64,000 nucleotides of DNA from NCBI GenBank assembly GCA_963678675.1, contig OY783199.1, forward strand, positions 26,905,546 through 26,969,545, read 5' to 3'. Of the stretch, positions 1 to 13,800 are shown piece by piece. How positions within the stretch are numbered: the first letter of the stretch is position 1; the number at the start of each line of letters is the position of its first letter. The translations under genes were made by a program, and so were the position numbers. This DNA is from Xiphydria camelus. Taxonomy: Eukaryota; Arthropoda; Insecta; Hymenoptera; Xiphydriidae. The notes below the pieces were generated by a model that saw only the letters and a program-made list of their open reading frames with translations, did no database searches and had not been told where the DNA came from.

Positions 1-3000
1 GCGTAAGTAACTTACGAACGTTATAAATAAACAAATTCGATTCGCCGGCGCGAGCGATAAAATAATGTAGTACACCTACTACATATACGCACTGGGTGCG
101 CGACATGAGTTATGGCCGATCAAGAACACTGCCACGTTATTGACGATATTTCGGCTCGAAGAAAGCGAGACGACGTCGCTGGCCGGGGTTCGACGACGAG
201 AGGGAAAGCCGATGGACGTTTTCACACTGGCCGTCACGGCACCGACATCGATGACGCCAGTGTGAAAACGCACGATCGATCGACGGGGACCACCGGCGAT
301 TTCTCGTTCGCCCGCGATGCTTTCTCAGAAGCCCTCCGAGAGAAACATCGAAGCGAAGGCGAAGGCGAAGGCGACAACGAGGACGATAAGGGGCCGGCGG
401 CCTCCTAGGCGTAATCTTTATTATTAAGCACGGGTACGCGTTATCGAGAAATGCTCACCGATAAGATTAATCGACTCGCGTTTCACAGCGTACCGGCGCT
501 TTGTCGAATCCTTTCGGCGAAAGTGCCGGAAGAATTTGAAAAGCAGCCGGGGAGTGCGTACCTATATACCTATACATATACTCGCATATCGAGCGTCGCG
601 AAGCTCGAGACGTGTATTGGCACCGCGCGTGGGCGAGTGTAAGAAATTCCAAAGTAGAACTGACGGAGAGAAAAGAAACAAAATATGACCGCGCGTGTCG
701 ACGCCGTTTCGGGATAATCGTAAGGATCCGGCGCGCGAGGATGACGATGAGTTCCGAGAAGAGAGAGAAAGAGGAAGAGCCCATCTCCTTCCTCCGCCGC
801 GATTTTCGGCGCGACGCTATCTACTATGTATTCAGCTCTCGGACTTTGTGACACCGTCGTACGAGGTTGCTCTACGTCGCCGCGTCAGAAGAGACCGGCG
901 TACAGGCATACATACTCCCGACCTTGGGAAAATCGTATAGAGGCGATTACGTTCCCCATTCGGGCCAAGTGGAGGTAAGCCGTTATACCTATACTGCGTC
1001 CTATTGCTTTGAATATTTCATCGCGAAGCGCATCTCTGCGCTGTCGCCGAGTTCCCGATACCCGCTTACACTTTGCGGACCGAAACAGCTGTCCGTTGTC
1101 AATCCCCCCCACACTCCAAGTGCGTACAATTTCTCACCGTACGCGTACGTTGCATATAGGTATTATGTATGTATTCGCATCGAACTCGTCTACACGCGAT
1201 CCGTCGATTGATTACGTAACGGGAGACGCTACATCAACGCACTCTCTTCGAACAGGTAGACGCGTAACCACACGTGGCCGCTGTACCGCTGACCTGTATC
1301 GCTGCAAGTTCGCGATGAATTTGCATCCGATCTAAATATAGGTACGTACATCTATAATATACCGATCAACGGCTCTCGCGCGAACGCGGCCATTTCTTCG
1401 TGGCAGCGTCCCGCGTCCTATAACGGAAGAGAAGGCGCTCCCACACCTGGCCCACCTTGGCCCAACGACGTCGAATCTACGCGTATCTCGCGAAGCAAGC
1501 AAGCGAACGAACGAAAGCGACGCGACGCAATTGCCGCCAACACGCCACGGCATACGAAAATCTCCGGACTTTTCTCCCCTCACTGATCGTACGGTCGCGC
1601 GTTTGCTTCACCGAGGAGACGAAGCGGTTTGAACGCAGCCTCGGCGGGGCACGAAAATAACGAGACTCTCTCTGCACGCGTGGTCGGCCGTCCGCGCCGG
1701 CCGGTACAACCGCGCGTGCCGTGTAGTGTACGTACCTCGACGAATGCTCTCGCCTGTAACTCGACACACGCACGCATACACACACACACATGCGCGCGCG
1801 GGGGCGCGCGCACACTCGCGTACGCGCGAGACACGGAAAATGACGACCGAACGAGAAAACGCGTACAAACGAGGCAATTCCGGATCTCCTATGCGCGACG
1901 ATCGACGCGATAGCGAAGGACGCCCGAAAACGTTTGGAGAGAAAGAAAAGAAGACACGTACTACCAACCACCGCGAACGCCAGTCTCGGGGCCAACTGGC
2001 GGAACCCCCCGCACGCTCCGTACCTCACTTCGCACGGTATCCCCCTCTTCGACGTGCGATGCGGCCCGAAGCCAATCCGGTGGCGCGAGCGCGTGCGCAC
2101 GACAGGCTGCCCGGTCTCATTCACCATTCGGCGCCAAATTCGAGCATGCGTGTGTGTGTACGTACGATCGGAACCCATCGCCACGCGTGAAAATTAGTCG
2201 GGGTGACGATTTTCGCGCGAATCATCGAACGCATACACCGCATGCCGTTCGGCATATTTCAGAAAACGAATCGTCATCGTAATGAGACATTTCGCGTCGC
2301 GACTCGATCGTTCCGATACGGATCGAGGGATCGTCGCGCGCCGATAATCCCGAAATTTGTAAGTAACCGCGCGTAGAAACGCGTACGATACGTACTGGGA
2401 ACGAATGTTAAAGATAACTCGGTAATTAATGGCCAATTAGAAGAAAAGAAGGTACGGGCGAACGAGCAAACCGACTCGACGCAACGAGCTACGAATCCGA
2501 TCTCGTTCGCGCGAGCGGACGACAATCAGCGCGGGAAGTGCAGTCACCGGCGCGAGGCGGTGAAAGCTCGAATAGCGGAAAGCGGGCCGCGGTGGGTCTC
2601 CGCGAACGCGCGAGAGATTCGACCGTCGCGCGTTGCGTCGCGGTATCGACGCGCGCGAATTCCGCGCATTCCACGGGGTTATTTCGTCAGAAATAAAGAG
2701 ATCGCCCCGATCGCGGAAGTAAATTCCATCTGTATATATTGTTACCTATATACAACCCTTGCGGAATAAAGGAAATAGAGATGAGTTTCTTCTAGGTGGA
2801 TGCGAGAGCCGATCTCTCCTTCTCCCCTTTCTAACACTATCTCTCTTTCAGTTCATTCTTTTCTCTCTTTCTTTAGTATTCCGGGTCCTTTCTTTATATT
2901 TTATATGTGTGCTTGCATGCTATTTTCACATTGCATTGCTCTCTACTTTGTATAATATTGCCATATACGATATGGCAAAATATCTAACTTTATCTATCTA

Positions 3001-3760
3001 TCTCTATTCTAAAGTTTATAAAACTTATCGCTCTCTCTCTCGGGATTGTGCGTTATTCGGGCGTCACGGGGTGCGGAAGAAGGGCGTGGGGAAGCTTAAA
3101 AATTGAAAGAGCTCGCTGCGAGGAAGAGCTACGCCAGATGCGGTCGATGGAACCATTTCGGGCAGGATTTCTTCGACTCTACGATTTTTCACGCGGACGG
3201 GGTAAGCCATCGCGTTCAACTCCGAGAGCACCCCTCCTGCCCCTCTCTCGCTATTTTCCCTTTTTTCCCCTGAAACGAACTCGACTCCTCCCTCACGGAA
3301 AATTTCGATCGGCACGCCGATTCGTCGCACGATCGACGGTCGATCTTCGTCTCTAGGTAGGTACGACGGCAGATTCGCGATGGCGCGAACAGCGTTCTGA
3401 TGGCGCAGACAATTCGGACTGCACGACGCGCTCGTTGTGGGAATAAGCGCGGGGCAACGACTCCTCGCGCGTTCCGTTTTCTCGACTCGCTTTGCTTCTC
3501 GCTCGCGCGACTTCTAGAGCGCTCGACGCGATCCGGGTAGGAGGAATAATTCGAGAGCGTGCCCGAGTCCAGAGGCGTAAAGACGTCGTCGCGCAGCGTT
3601 GCGCGCGGGTGGCAAAGGAGGTAGGTGCGGAATTTGGAGACCGACTCTTGGACCGATCGCGGATTCCGCCACTCTTTTGCGAAAACCGGTCGCTCGGGAA
3701 TCTGGGACTCGACGCGCGCGTCTCACTTCCCGACGCGTTCCGCGCGAAGTGGGTGAAACC
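1..3760. other. Region without a recognisable gene
   Basis: I read both strands and found no open frame with a family motif or a convincing exon with splice sites. The sequence is CpG-rich with short CA/GT and CT/GA tracts and repeated short words of the type TAGGTA/TACCTA. It lies downstream of the PP2C phosphatase gene, so its right end may hold that gene's 3' untranslated region. Confidence 0.5.
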
Positions 3761-6700
3761 CTACTTCCTTCTTCTCTCTCTTTCCGTTCGTAGAGAGAGA
3801 GAGAGAGAGAGATGGGGGGGGAGAGAGAGAGAGAAAGAGAGACTATGCCAACGCGTCCGGCACGTCACGCGAAACGTTTTCGAGGATTCGAAAATGGAAA
3901 TCTCTTCGAAAGACTTACTCTCGTGCGGAGAAGGCGGCGAGTCGTCGTCGTCGTCGTCGTCGTCCGGGGCTTCCTCCGGTCGAAATTGCTCGCGGTCCCC
4001 GGGCTTTTCCGGGAAAAGCTCTCGCGAGACGTTCTCGAGGCCCGGAACGGCGGCATCGTCGACGGCGTCGACGTCCGTCTCCGGGCCGAGGTCCTCGTCG
4101 TCGTAATCGTTGCTTCCCGCGCCATTGGCGCGCTCGCCGTTGCTCGGCTTGGCGTCGTTCGTCCCGAAGAGACCCTCGTCTTCGTGACCCGTGCCATTCG
4201 TCGTTTGTCGTCGCTGCTGTTGCTGCTGCTGCTGCTTGGTCGAGGCGGCGTTGACGCCGAACGGGCTGCTCGTGTCGGACAGGAAGAACGGATCGTTGGG
4301 ATCCATGTCTTTCGCCAGTTCATCCACACCCGGCTGTCCGATGGAGTAGGACGATGGCCTCGCTGCGATCTTGGCGGGCGGCGTGAGGAAGACGACGATC
4401 ACAGAGATGTTGTCGCTGGATCCCGCTTTCTTGGAGTACTGTACGAGGCTCTGCGGCACTATCTCGAGATTGTCTGAAAGTCGAGAAAAAGGAGATCACG
4501 TCTCACGCGCGCCCGTGCGAATAAATCGGCCGAGTCTCCCGATGCGGGGAGACTCGCAATCATTGCGATCCCTCGACAGCCCTCGTAGAACGACTCGTCG
4601 ACACGTTGCGTTGCGTTATACGAGATCTACCGACGAGGACCGCTAAAATAAAACATCTCCCGATCGCCATTCGGCGGAGCGCCCCCCCATCGGTTCGGTG
4701 TGTACGCGCGTCGTCGCGTATCGTCGACAGGGAGTTGGGGAGGCCCGGGATGTTGTCTTGGACATCGCCACCCGCGAGCCGCGACAACTAGACGGATACT
4801 CTGACGAGAAGGGAGCGCGCAAGGTACTCGATCACGGAGTCGTGGAGCGGCTAGACGGCGCGCGTAATTGCGCGAGCCGGTCGCGTCGCAGCGCCAAAGC
4901 CCGCAAGTGCATTGACCTCGACCGCGCGCTCGAGCTCAGCTCTCTCGCGCTGTACCTACGTACGCGGCGCGAGACATCCTCCTCCTGTCCTCCCGACCGA
5001 CCGACCGACCGACCGAATCCAGCGCGATACGAGCTCGCTCTGGCGAGTTTATCCCGATGCGGATAACGCGATTTTGCGCGTGGTACAGCGGACCGCCCCT
5101 CCTCCCGATTCGACTCGCGAACACAGTTTTTACGAGTCCGTGGAATTACGGGGAAGAAACGAAAGACTGGATCATCATCAACATCGTCATAAAGTTTAGT
5201 CATCAGTTCTAAGACTGGTTTGATACCATTCTCCCCAGACTGGAAACAAGAAAAAAATAAATCGCGATCGCGCGTCGAAAGACACGTCGAAGCGAGCGAG
5301 CGAGCGACCGACCAATACTCAAAACTCCTCGTTCTCCGTGCGATTGATCGGAGGTTTGCGGCGGTGCTGAACGAAATTGTCGACTAATCCGCGCAGCGCT
5401 TCTTTTTTCCCTCGCGACTGGCATTTCGCGTTCGACACTGACCCCGATTCACGCTCTCCATCCGTCGACGCGTTGCGGCCGCCGGTCGGTAGATTTCGTC
5501 GCGATCGGCGATCGGCGATCGGCGATCGCGCGAAGGGGGATTGTGCCGGGGAGCAGGTATGTAACTAGGCTGTGTACGTTGTATGTATGTACTGTATTTC
5601 TCGAGAGGTGACTCATCGCCCCGGTGTCTCGCGCGGGCGACTCCTCGCAGGACACTGGAACGCGACGTCGCACTCGCGCGAGATGAGGAGAACGCGCGAA
5701 GTAATGATATCTACACTCGTGTGCTCGTGTACGTGTACCGTTTCGGGAAATGACACGTCGCAAATTTCGCGAGAAACGAATACCGCGTACGCGCGCGTTG
5801 TACGATATACGAAGTGCGAGGTTGAGAACTCTTTCCGGGCGTGGTACCCTTACGATACGCAGAGCGCGCGTGTCCTCGAAACGGAACATTTTGGTAAAAA
5901 TCGAAACGGAGAGAAGAGGGCCGGCCGCTCCTCGTACGGCGCACGCCACTCTATCCCCGCCACGCGCACATCAATCGCGCGGCACGTGTACGCGAGCCGG
6001 TGTCACGCGTGTGCGCCAACCGGCGATTTTCCCCACTGTACTGGTCGTTCGCGGATCTGCCCATACAGACGCGTCTGACAGGTACCGTTCGATACGAACG
6101 AACGCGCTACGTGCACGTCCGAATCGATACGGGCGGCTCGAACGTTAAACTTTTCCAGCGTTCGCGGAATCCCCGTCGTTTCGAACGTGGGGGGGGGGGG
6201 GGGGGGGCTGGGTAGGCAAAATCGCTCCCCGCGCGCGGTATCTCTCCGACCGATCCCACGCCGATGACACGGGTATACACACGCACACGAGACTCGTTGT
6301 ACTCTCGGACAGATCCATCGGCGGAGAAACGCATTTTTCCTCCAACCGATTCCCCGATCAAGGTCAAAGGAGAATCGTCCTTGTACGTATGACACACCCG
6401 CGTGTATATATTTTTTCGCACCCCTTTACGTTTGTATACGCATCAATCGCGCGTGTCTCATCGGGTGATACCGTCTTCGCGGATAAGATAAACGTACGTA
6501 CCTACTGTCGAGTGCGATACGAAGCGAGCGAGCGAGAAAGAGAAAGAGAAAGAGAGACCGAACGCGCGACGAGTGCAGCGCACAAACGGGCGTGGCGTTT
6601 CGCGACGGACTGACGGAGCCTTCGCTGCGCTCTCCGGAGGCCGCCCCCGCTCCGTGACTCACGCCACCCCCATCCATCTGGCTCGCTCTCGCTCCCCTCC

Positions 6701-7265
6701 CCCACACCGCTGTCGCGGGGCTTCCGTTGTCCCCGCGGCCCCCGCGCTACAACGGTCGCGCGAGGTGTCCGCGCGAGAACGGTTGATCGCTCACACTGTA
6801 CGCGCGTCGCGCGAGGTGTGCACCGATCTCGCGTCCCCGATCGTCGATAACGCGAAATCGAGGGAGGATCGCCTCCTCTCCTCTCCTTCGCGGCATCGTA
6901 CGAAAAATTCGAGGACCGTCCGCGAAGACGGCATCGTCGCGATTCAAGCGTTAACGAGAAATCTTCTAGAAGAGACGGATAGGTTATCGCCGGTCCCCTC
7001 TCCCGCCGCCCGTTACTCGGAAATGCGTCCGGTCGCGCACGAGCGCGCTTCTCCTCTCGCCGCGCGACTAGACCGACCGACCGACCCCGTTCACCGCTCT
7101 CTCTCTCGGTTGCGACGTTTTCCGTCGCGCGTTATACCTGTTACACAGTAGAAGCAGCACCCGCTGCCGCGTATCCGATTGACGTACACGCTTTGAATAC
7201 TCTCTCAGGGGTAGTGATATACGTTTATCACGGCCGCGCGCACGATGGATGATGGCTAAGAGAAA

Positions 7266-7307
<42 letters not shown>

Positions 7308-7821
7308 CGCGCCGATACCCACTTTCGGGCTCTCTCTCGAAGCGTGTCACCTCAGCGCTTGACGACAGAGCCGGTGAGAGAGCGACCGGCGACTGCAGGT
7401 GTGCCGTCGCTCTGCGAGAAATCGAGACGAAGCGGGTGAGAGGGGGGAGGAGCTCGCGCGTCTCGCCGAGGTTATCGACCATTCAACCCCGTCATCCGCG
7501 AGACCCGCGACTCCTCGCGGCGCGACCGTGATGTACAAGTACGCGGGCGAATTCGATTCGTTTTGGTTGGAACGACGTGAGTCGACGTCGGGAGCCGCCA
7601 CGTGATTCGACTCTTCGAAAAGGGAAAGAGTGTCTCCGCGATGCTTACGGGATTAATTTTAACCGATCGGAAAGCATTCCCTCGAATACCCGCGACTGCT
7701 GTACCTACGTCGCTTTCGCGAGGAGGTGGGCGTGGCTCTTATCTTGGATGAAACGAAGGGTAGTGGGGCGGGGAGGCTCGATGACACCCGCCGTGTTATA
7801 GATACCACGTATCATTATCAT

Positions 7822-7852
<31 letters not shown>

Positions 7853-10800
7853 GCAAATATCGATGGTCGATATAATTTTGTTTCGCTACAAGGGGCTGAG
7901 TTCCTCCGAGCGACACGAGGAAATGGATAAAGGAGAAATCACCGGAAAGAGGTGGAAATTCTTTGTACCACGGGAATGCGCGCGGTGAGCGCACCCGAGG
8001 GTGAAGAGAGATAGCCAACGGCGAAGAGGTGGAACGGGTCAAACGTGAAGCTGCATCCGGGTGCCCTCCGTGTGGAGTGGGAGGTGGGAGGAAACGACGA
8101 CGACGACGACGACGACGACGATGAAAGTGCGATCGCCATCACCTCACCTTCCTCGTCCTCGTCCTCGCCGCTTCGACATTTTCCTTCTTCCTCTTCGCCG
8201 CGTGTTCTCTCCGATTGCCCCGGCACCGTAATAGGTATAGGGGTAAGCGTCTACGCGGTTAGCGTCGATCCAGGAGGAAACGGGTGAAGGCGATAGCGCG
8301 CGCGCGCGCGCCAGAGATCGCTTCTCTTCACGAGAACGCGATCGACGGCTCTCGGCGGGCTAACGGCGCGGGACGATAATTCGAGCGTGACGCCCGCGCC
8401 GTCCCATCGCCGGTTTCGCTCGACCGATCCAAGGGTGACTCTCCCGCGTCGTAACGAGAAGAGGATGATTCGTGGGCGCGGCGGATGCGCGACGACAACG
8501 TCGTCGTAACGATTCTCTTTCCCCCGAACGATTAACCGCGGCCAATTACGAGACGATCGCGCGTCCGATCCTCCTTCAGTTCCTCGAACCTTGACCGTGG
8601 CGTCGACCGCTTCGCCCACACGCTCGTCTCCAACGGGAAGTTGCGTTATTTTTTCAAAAATTTCTCATCCCAGCAAAATCCTCCCACGGAAGCGCCGATC
8701 CGGACGTGGATTATTCTTCCGTTGGAACAAAATCATCGCGTCCCAATCCCGTTCGACGGCGTTTCTTTCCCCGTGCGGTATTTTGAGAGCGGATCAGGCT
8801 ACGTCGTTTCTCCCCGCGAGACTGATCGGGGAAGCACGGGTCGCACACGCGCGTGCTTGCTGTCGACCGAATCGTATGACGAATGAACGCGCGATTCAAC
8901 TTCCGGAGTCGACGTTGCGAGGCGGTAACCGACCGAGGAGAGCCGCTGTAAGTAGGTACTGACGCGCGAGCCATCGAAAAGGAAGCGTATCGGTCGACGA
9001 GGAGGATGACGCGCGAAATACCTATAAATCGCCTTCCATTTGCCGCATCGCGTCGGAGCGATCTTCATTTTTCCTTCCCTCTCTCTCTCTCTCGAGCATC
9101 GATCAACGCTGTCCCGTCGCGTTTCAATACCACGCGATTACGCGATGCGAACATTCAGTAAGAGTAGGAGTAAAAGTAGGAGGAGGAGGAGGAGGAGGAG
9201 GGAGGAAGAGATCGATTTTCCAGGAAGATCGTTGACGCGTGAAACGGGAGTCTCGAGATAACGGCCATTAGCGTGCGAACGGGGTGCAGTGCATATCGTT
9301 TGAATTCAACGTAGCGTGGTGCGGCGACGATCGCGCTACGGGCCAACGAGCCACGGTCGTGGTAAGGTGTTTGGCTCGCGCGCGCGCTTCTCATACATAC
9401 GCGTGAACGTCTGCCTCCACCCCGAGCCGACATCTGCCGCGCGACCAGTAAGTACAGTGGCAGGTGGTCGGCGTTTGGCGCGCCTCTCACCAATCGCCGC
9501 GAACTTTGTCGCGCTTCGCAGGGTTATCGGGTTGATATCGCATCTCCGAGGAAATGTACGAGGCACGCGTACCTACTTACGACTGGATACCTAGTCGCGC
9601 GCGATCGTCGTTACTTCTCCCGCGCTCTTGACACGAAAATGATATATTCGTCCGGTAAATAGCCCGGGTGGAATGCGGCGTGACTCACGCATCCGACTGT
9701 ACGCGCAACATGGTGTACGTATATATAGGTATACCCGCGGGACTTATAATTAGAACGGGCTGGCGTCATACGTTGAAAGCGTAGCGCGTTCGAAGCACAG
9801 CGACTTTCGTCCGGCTTTCTTCGCGGTTCGCGGCAACGACGAGCGCGACGAGAAATATAGAGGGCGACGCGTATCGGCGTTAAATTTAAACTCGAATTAT
9901 CGCATCGCGCATACGTGCGGCCCCGAATACCACGCGTTCCAACTTCTTCGCGGAGGACCGCCGATCAAGTTATCGCGCACGGCCACAGGCGGGCGGCGCG
10001 TTATCATTGCACATTGCGAACAACGGCTCTTATCCGGTCTTTCGACCGCCAAGATAAATTGTAGGTATAGGTATAGTTGTAGACGGTTGATCGAAATGCG
10101 TCCTCTCTCTCTCTGCTAATTTTTGAAAATGAGCTCGTGTCTCGGCGCTACTGAGCGTGACGGTTGAAATGGCTGGTTTCTTCTTTTCGTATCTCGCCTT
10201 CCCCCGCGAGTAGCAGAAGATATCTGTCAGACATTTACGAGATGTCTATATGGCTGGAAAATTACATCTATATTTGGTATAAACGTAATTGAAATATAGA
10301 TATAGATAGCGCGTAGATGTCTGACAGATATCCCGAGTTGACAAGAATCGATATTCCGCGTGGTTGATGTAATAATTTCATAAAATATAAAGTTATTATA
10401 TGTAGTAATATATTTGAAAAAGGAATTACAAGGCTCTGAAGGATCTTCTCGTTCTCTACTAAAATCGCTAGCTTCTAATTCGTTTTAGAGTTTTTTTTAT
10501 TTAAGGACGAGAAGACTGATATAGAGCTTTATAATTAAGTCTGTTTAACAGTACCTACTGTGACTTTTAATTTTAAACAATTATTATATCAACCACGGAA
10601 TATCGATTCTTGTCAACTTGGGATATCTGTCACACAGATACGTATCTATCTACGCGCTCTGTCTAGGTATATCTAGATTTCAACCACATTTATACCAAAA
10701 ATAAATGTCATTTTCTAGACGTATACATAGACATCTCGTAGACGTCTGACAGATATACATATCTTCCGCTACTTGAGCCCCGGCGTGACCTTTCGTAGCG

Positions 10801-13800
10801 TTCGCAGGCGACGAAACGTCGGATCGGATCGACTCGCCGGATGGCGAAGAGCGTAGGTACACGCGCGCGTTCGTATTCTCGCTCGAGGGGTAGGAGGACG
10901 ATGAATTCTCCAGATGACGGAACGTCCCGACACGAGGACGCGTCACGCGATGCGCGCGAAGGGTGGGAACGCGGATCTCTCCGAAACGAATGTTTCGCAT
11001 CCACAGTACCGTCGGCGACCGCATCGTTCGCGAGAATTTCTCCCGCGCGGGTGGGGACGTTGCGTCGCACGGTGCGGGCGTTTTCTCGCGCGCGGCGTAT
11101 AGGTACATAGGTATGGGTGCAGCGGAAAGGGGAAAGAAAGAAGAGGCGCGTTCTTTGGGTGAATCACCGCGTGCGCGCCTCGCGGATGCACGTCGCGTCG
11201 CGGAGCTGCGAACGGGCGGAGCGGCGCTCTGCAGCGGTTCTCGCGCGCGTCCTCCGATCTTTCCAGAAGCATCGAGCGCGCAGGAATCGCGCTCGCTCGC
11301 GAGATCTGTATACCTGCGTACCCCCCCGCGTACGGTATACGAACGCGCGAGACGAGACGACGTGGCGATTCTCGCGACTCGACCCATTCTTTCTTCCACG
11401 TCACGGCGCGGCCGCCGCCGAACCATCCTCGGGTGAATTCCGACACGCGCGCAACGATTCGATATGTACGGGCGCCGACAGTGATTCTCAATTAAAATCC
11501 TAATACGCGACAGTTATAGGCGACAACCGGGTGGACCTCTCTCTCTCTCTCTCTGTTAATTCCAAATGTATCTGCAAAACTTAAAAATTTGAGTTAAACA
11601 CGTCTTCACAATCCTTATGGCTTATTTTAACATCGACAATACTAAAATTGTTTACTTGAGGTCTAACTAATAGCAGTTACGCTACGACGATGATAAAATA
11701 AGCCATAAGGATTGCCGTGAGAAGACGTGTTTAACTCAAATTTTTTAATTTTGCAGATACGACAGTAACTTGGATTTAACAGAGCAGTTTAGGTTTCTGG
11801 TCACACCCCCCCCCTCCCCCTCTCCCTTCCGCGCCGCCGTGTGCACGCGATCGCGCGATTATATTCCACGATTCAGCCGATCGTATTACGAGTCGAATTC
11901 ATTCTTCGCGATTCTCCGTAATCTCGAGAGCCATTGAAAAGGAGGCGAGAATATAGGAGGGGGGGGGGAGAGAGGAGAGAGAGCTCGACAAGGCTATCGC
12001 TAGTTTTTCGAGGCGGAGGAACGGTTGTCGTGCCGCTTCGGTAACCGCGCGGTCTTGGTTCGGTTCCTCTCGGATTCCTTTGTTTAATGCTTTATTGCGA
12101 TATTTCATCGCGGTGCCGGTGCCCTGGAAGCCCAGCGCGGCACTGTTGCCAAGCGCCACCGCGCCAACCGGCTCGAGGACATCCGCCGGATATCCGCGAA
12201 CGCGGATCATCTTTCGTGCGCCCATCTTTCTACCCGCAATTACACCTTCTCCTCCGACTCCTTTCTCCCCCGTTAGAACGAAGGAGAGTGCTCTGTAAGA
12301 AAGACACGATGCGGCAGGTGCGAGACGATGCGTGTTTCCACAGAATACTCTTCTCGGAGGGAAAAATGATAACGGGGGATAGCCGTACTCGAACCGCGGC
12401 TCAGCTTCCCTGTCCGCAGTCGGCGAGTATATTTTTAAAACGCATCCCTCTTCCAACGCGACTCGATCCACGTATAAAAGTGCGTTGCCGCAGGCGCTCC
12501 GAGATGCGCGAGCAATTCGAAATTAAAAGAGAGAAAAGGAAACTACCGAAACGAGTACCGTCGGCGATATTCGGCAGGTTCTCCGCTCCAATTTCACGCG
12601 AACGTCGACCCGAGCGGAAAAAGAGTCGAAAAACGAATTTCGACGGACACCGTACGGAGATATCACGCGACGAGCCCCGAGAGACGAGTATGTAACGGCG
12701 AGCACGGCGAGAGGAACTCGAGCGAATTACCTTCATATTTCTCCGCGTAACCGTATGCGTCGCGTACAAGCAGCTCTCTCTCCCGAGAATCGACGGAAAA
12801 CCACATCCCCGAGATATAAGAGACCGGATTCGCGTGTTCACCTTCGCTATCGTTTTGCCTCTCCGACTACACACGTCGGTAGAAATACGCGTACCTACCC
12901 GTCTCATTGGGAAGAAAGACAAAATGAAAGGATCGCGCGAGACTCACCCGGGAAAATGTCGGAGAACCAGATCGGTGGATGCGCGGACCCACCGCGCGAT
13001 ATCCTCGATCCCCTCCTCTCTTCGACCGCAGTCTCAACACCGCGAGACACCGTGAATCACTGACCGTATATCGCACGCGCGACTACGTATTACGCGCCCC
13101 CCGATCGAGGAAGACGCGGACGCGTGTGGGTGTCTCTACGCGCCTACCGTATTACACATACAACGGAAATAGGTACCCCCCATCCCCCTTCGGCGACAAG
13201 GCGAATATGTACGTATCGCAGATCGGCCACTACCCACTACCCACTACATACCACTGTCACTGTCACTGCCACTACTGCTACCACGACCACCACCACCACC
13301 ACCACCGCCACCACCGCCGCCGTACACCGGGCAATGAACGCGACGAATATCGATAAACGTTTCTCCGCTTATTCTTCTCGTTACTCCCCTTCGCCCCGAT
13401 CTTCTACCCCCACACCTCCTATTCCTATCCACCACTATCACTGCCGCCGCCGCCGCTGCTGCTGCTGTTGCTGCGATAGATAATTCGCGATAACTATGCG
13501 AATCGGTATATCGAGTATCGGCGTGAAACGCTGTAAAGAGGGTGGTCGCGTGGTGTCTCTACGGAGACGACGTCGACGACGACAACGACGACTGTTCCGA
13601 GATCCGAACAACCGGCTCGACCAGCGAATGACGGAGGAGTGAACGGTCGGGACGCGCGTTCCGGGGCTGCTCGGCTTAGCCAGGAAGAAGGAAGAGGCGA
13701 GCCAGTCGGGCGTGCCCTCGAGGAGAACGGAGCGCGGTCCGTCCGTGCCTTCTCCCTCCTGCCGGGACGCGCGCATCTCGCCGCCACGCGGGGTGCTCGG

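Noticed and set aside
24..408. Short plus-strand frame beginning MADQEHCHVIDD
   Set aside because: No family similarity, overlapping frames on the other strand, and no splice context; could be chance.
1477..2184. A 235-codon minus-strand frame
   Set aside because: Composition is Arg/Ser/Ala-rich as expected from CpG-rich random sequence; no family motif, and comparable frames overlap on the other strand.
13244..13483. Thr/His-rich frame in CAC/ACC repeats
   Set aside because: Simple repeat within the PP2C intron, no splice support.
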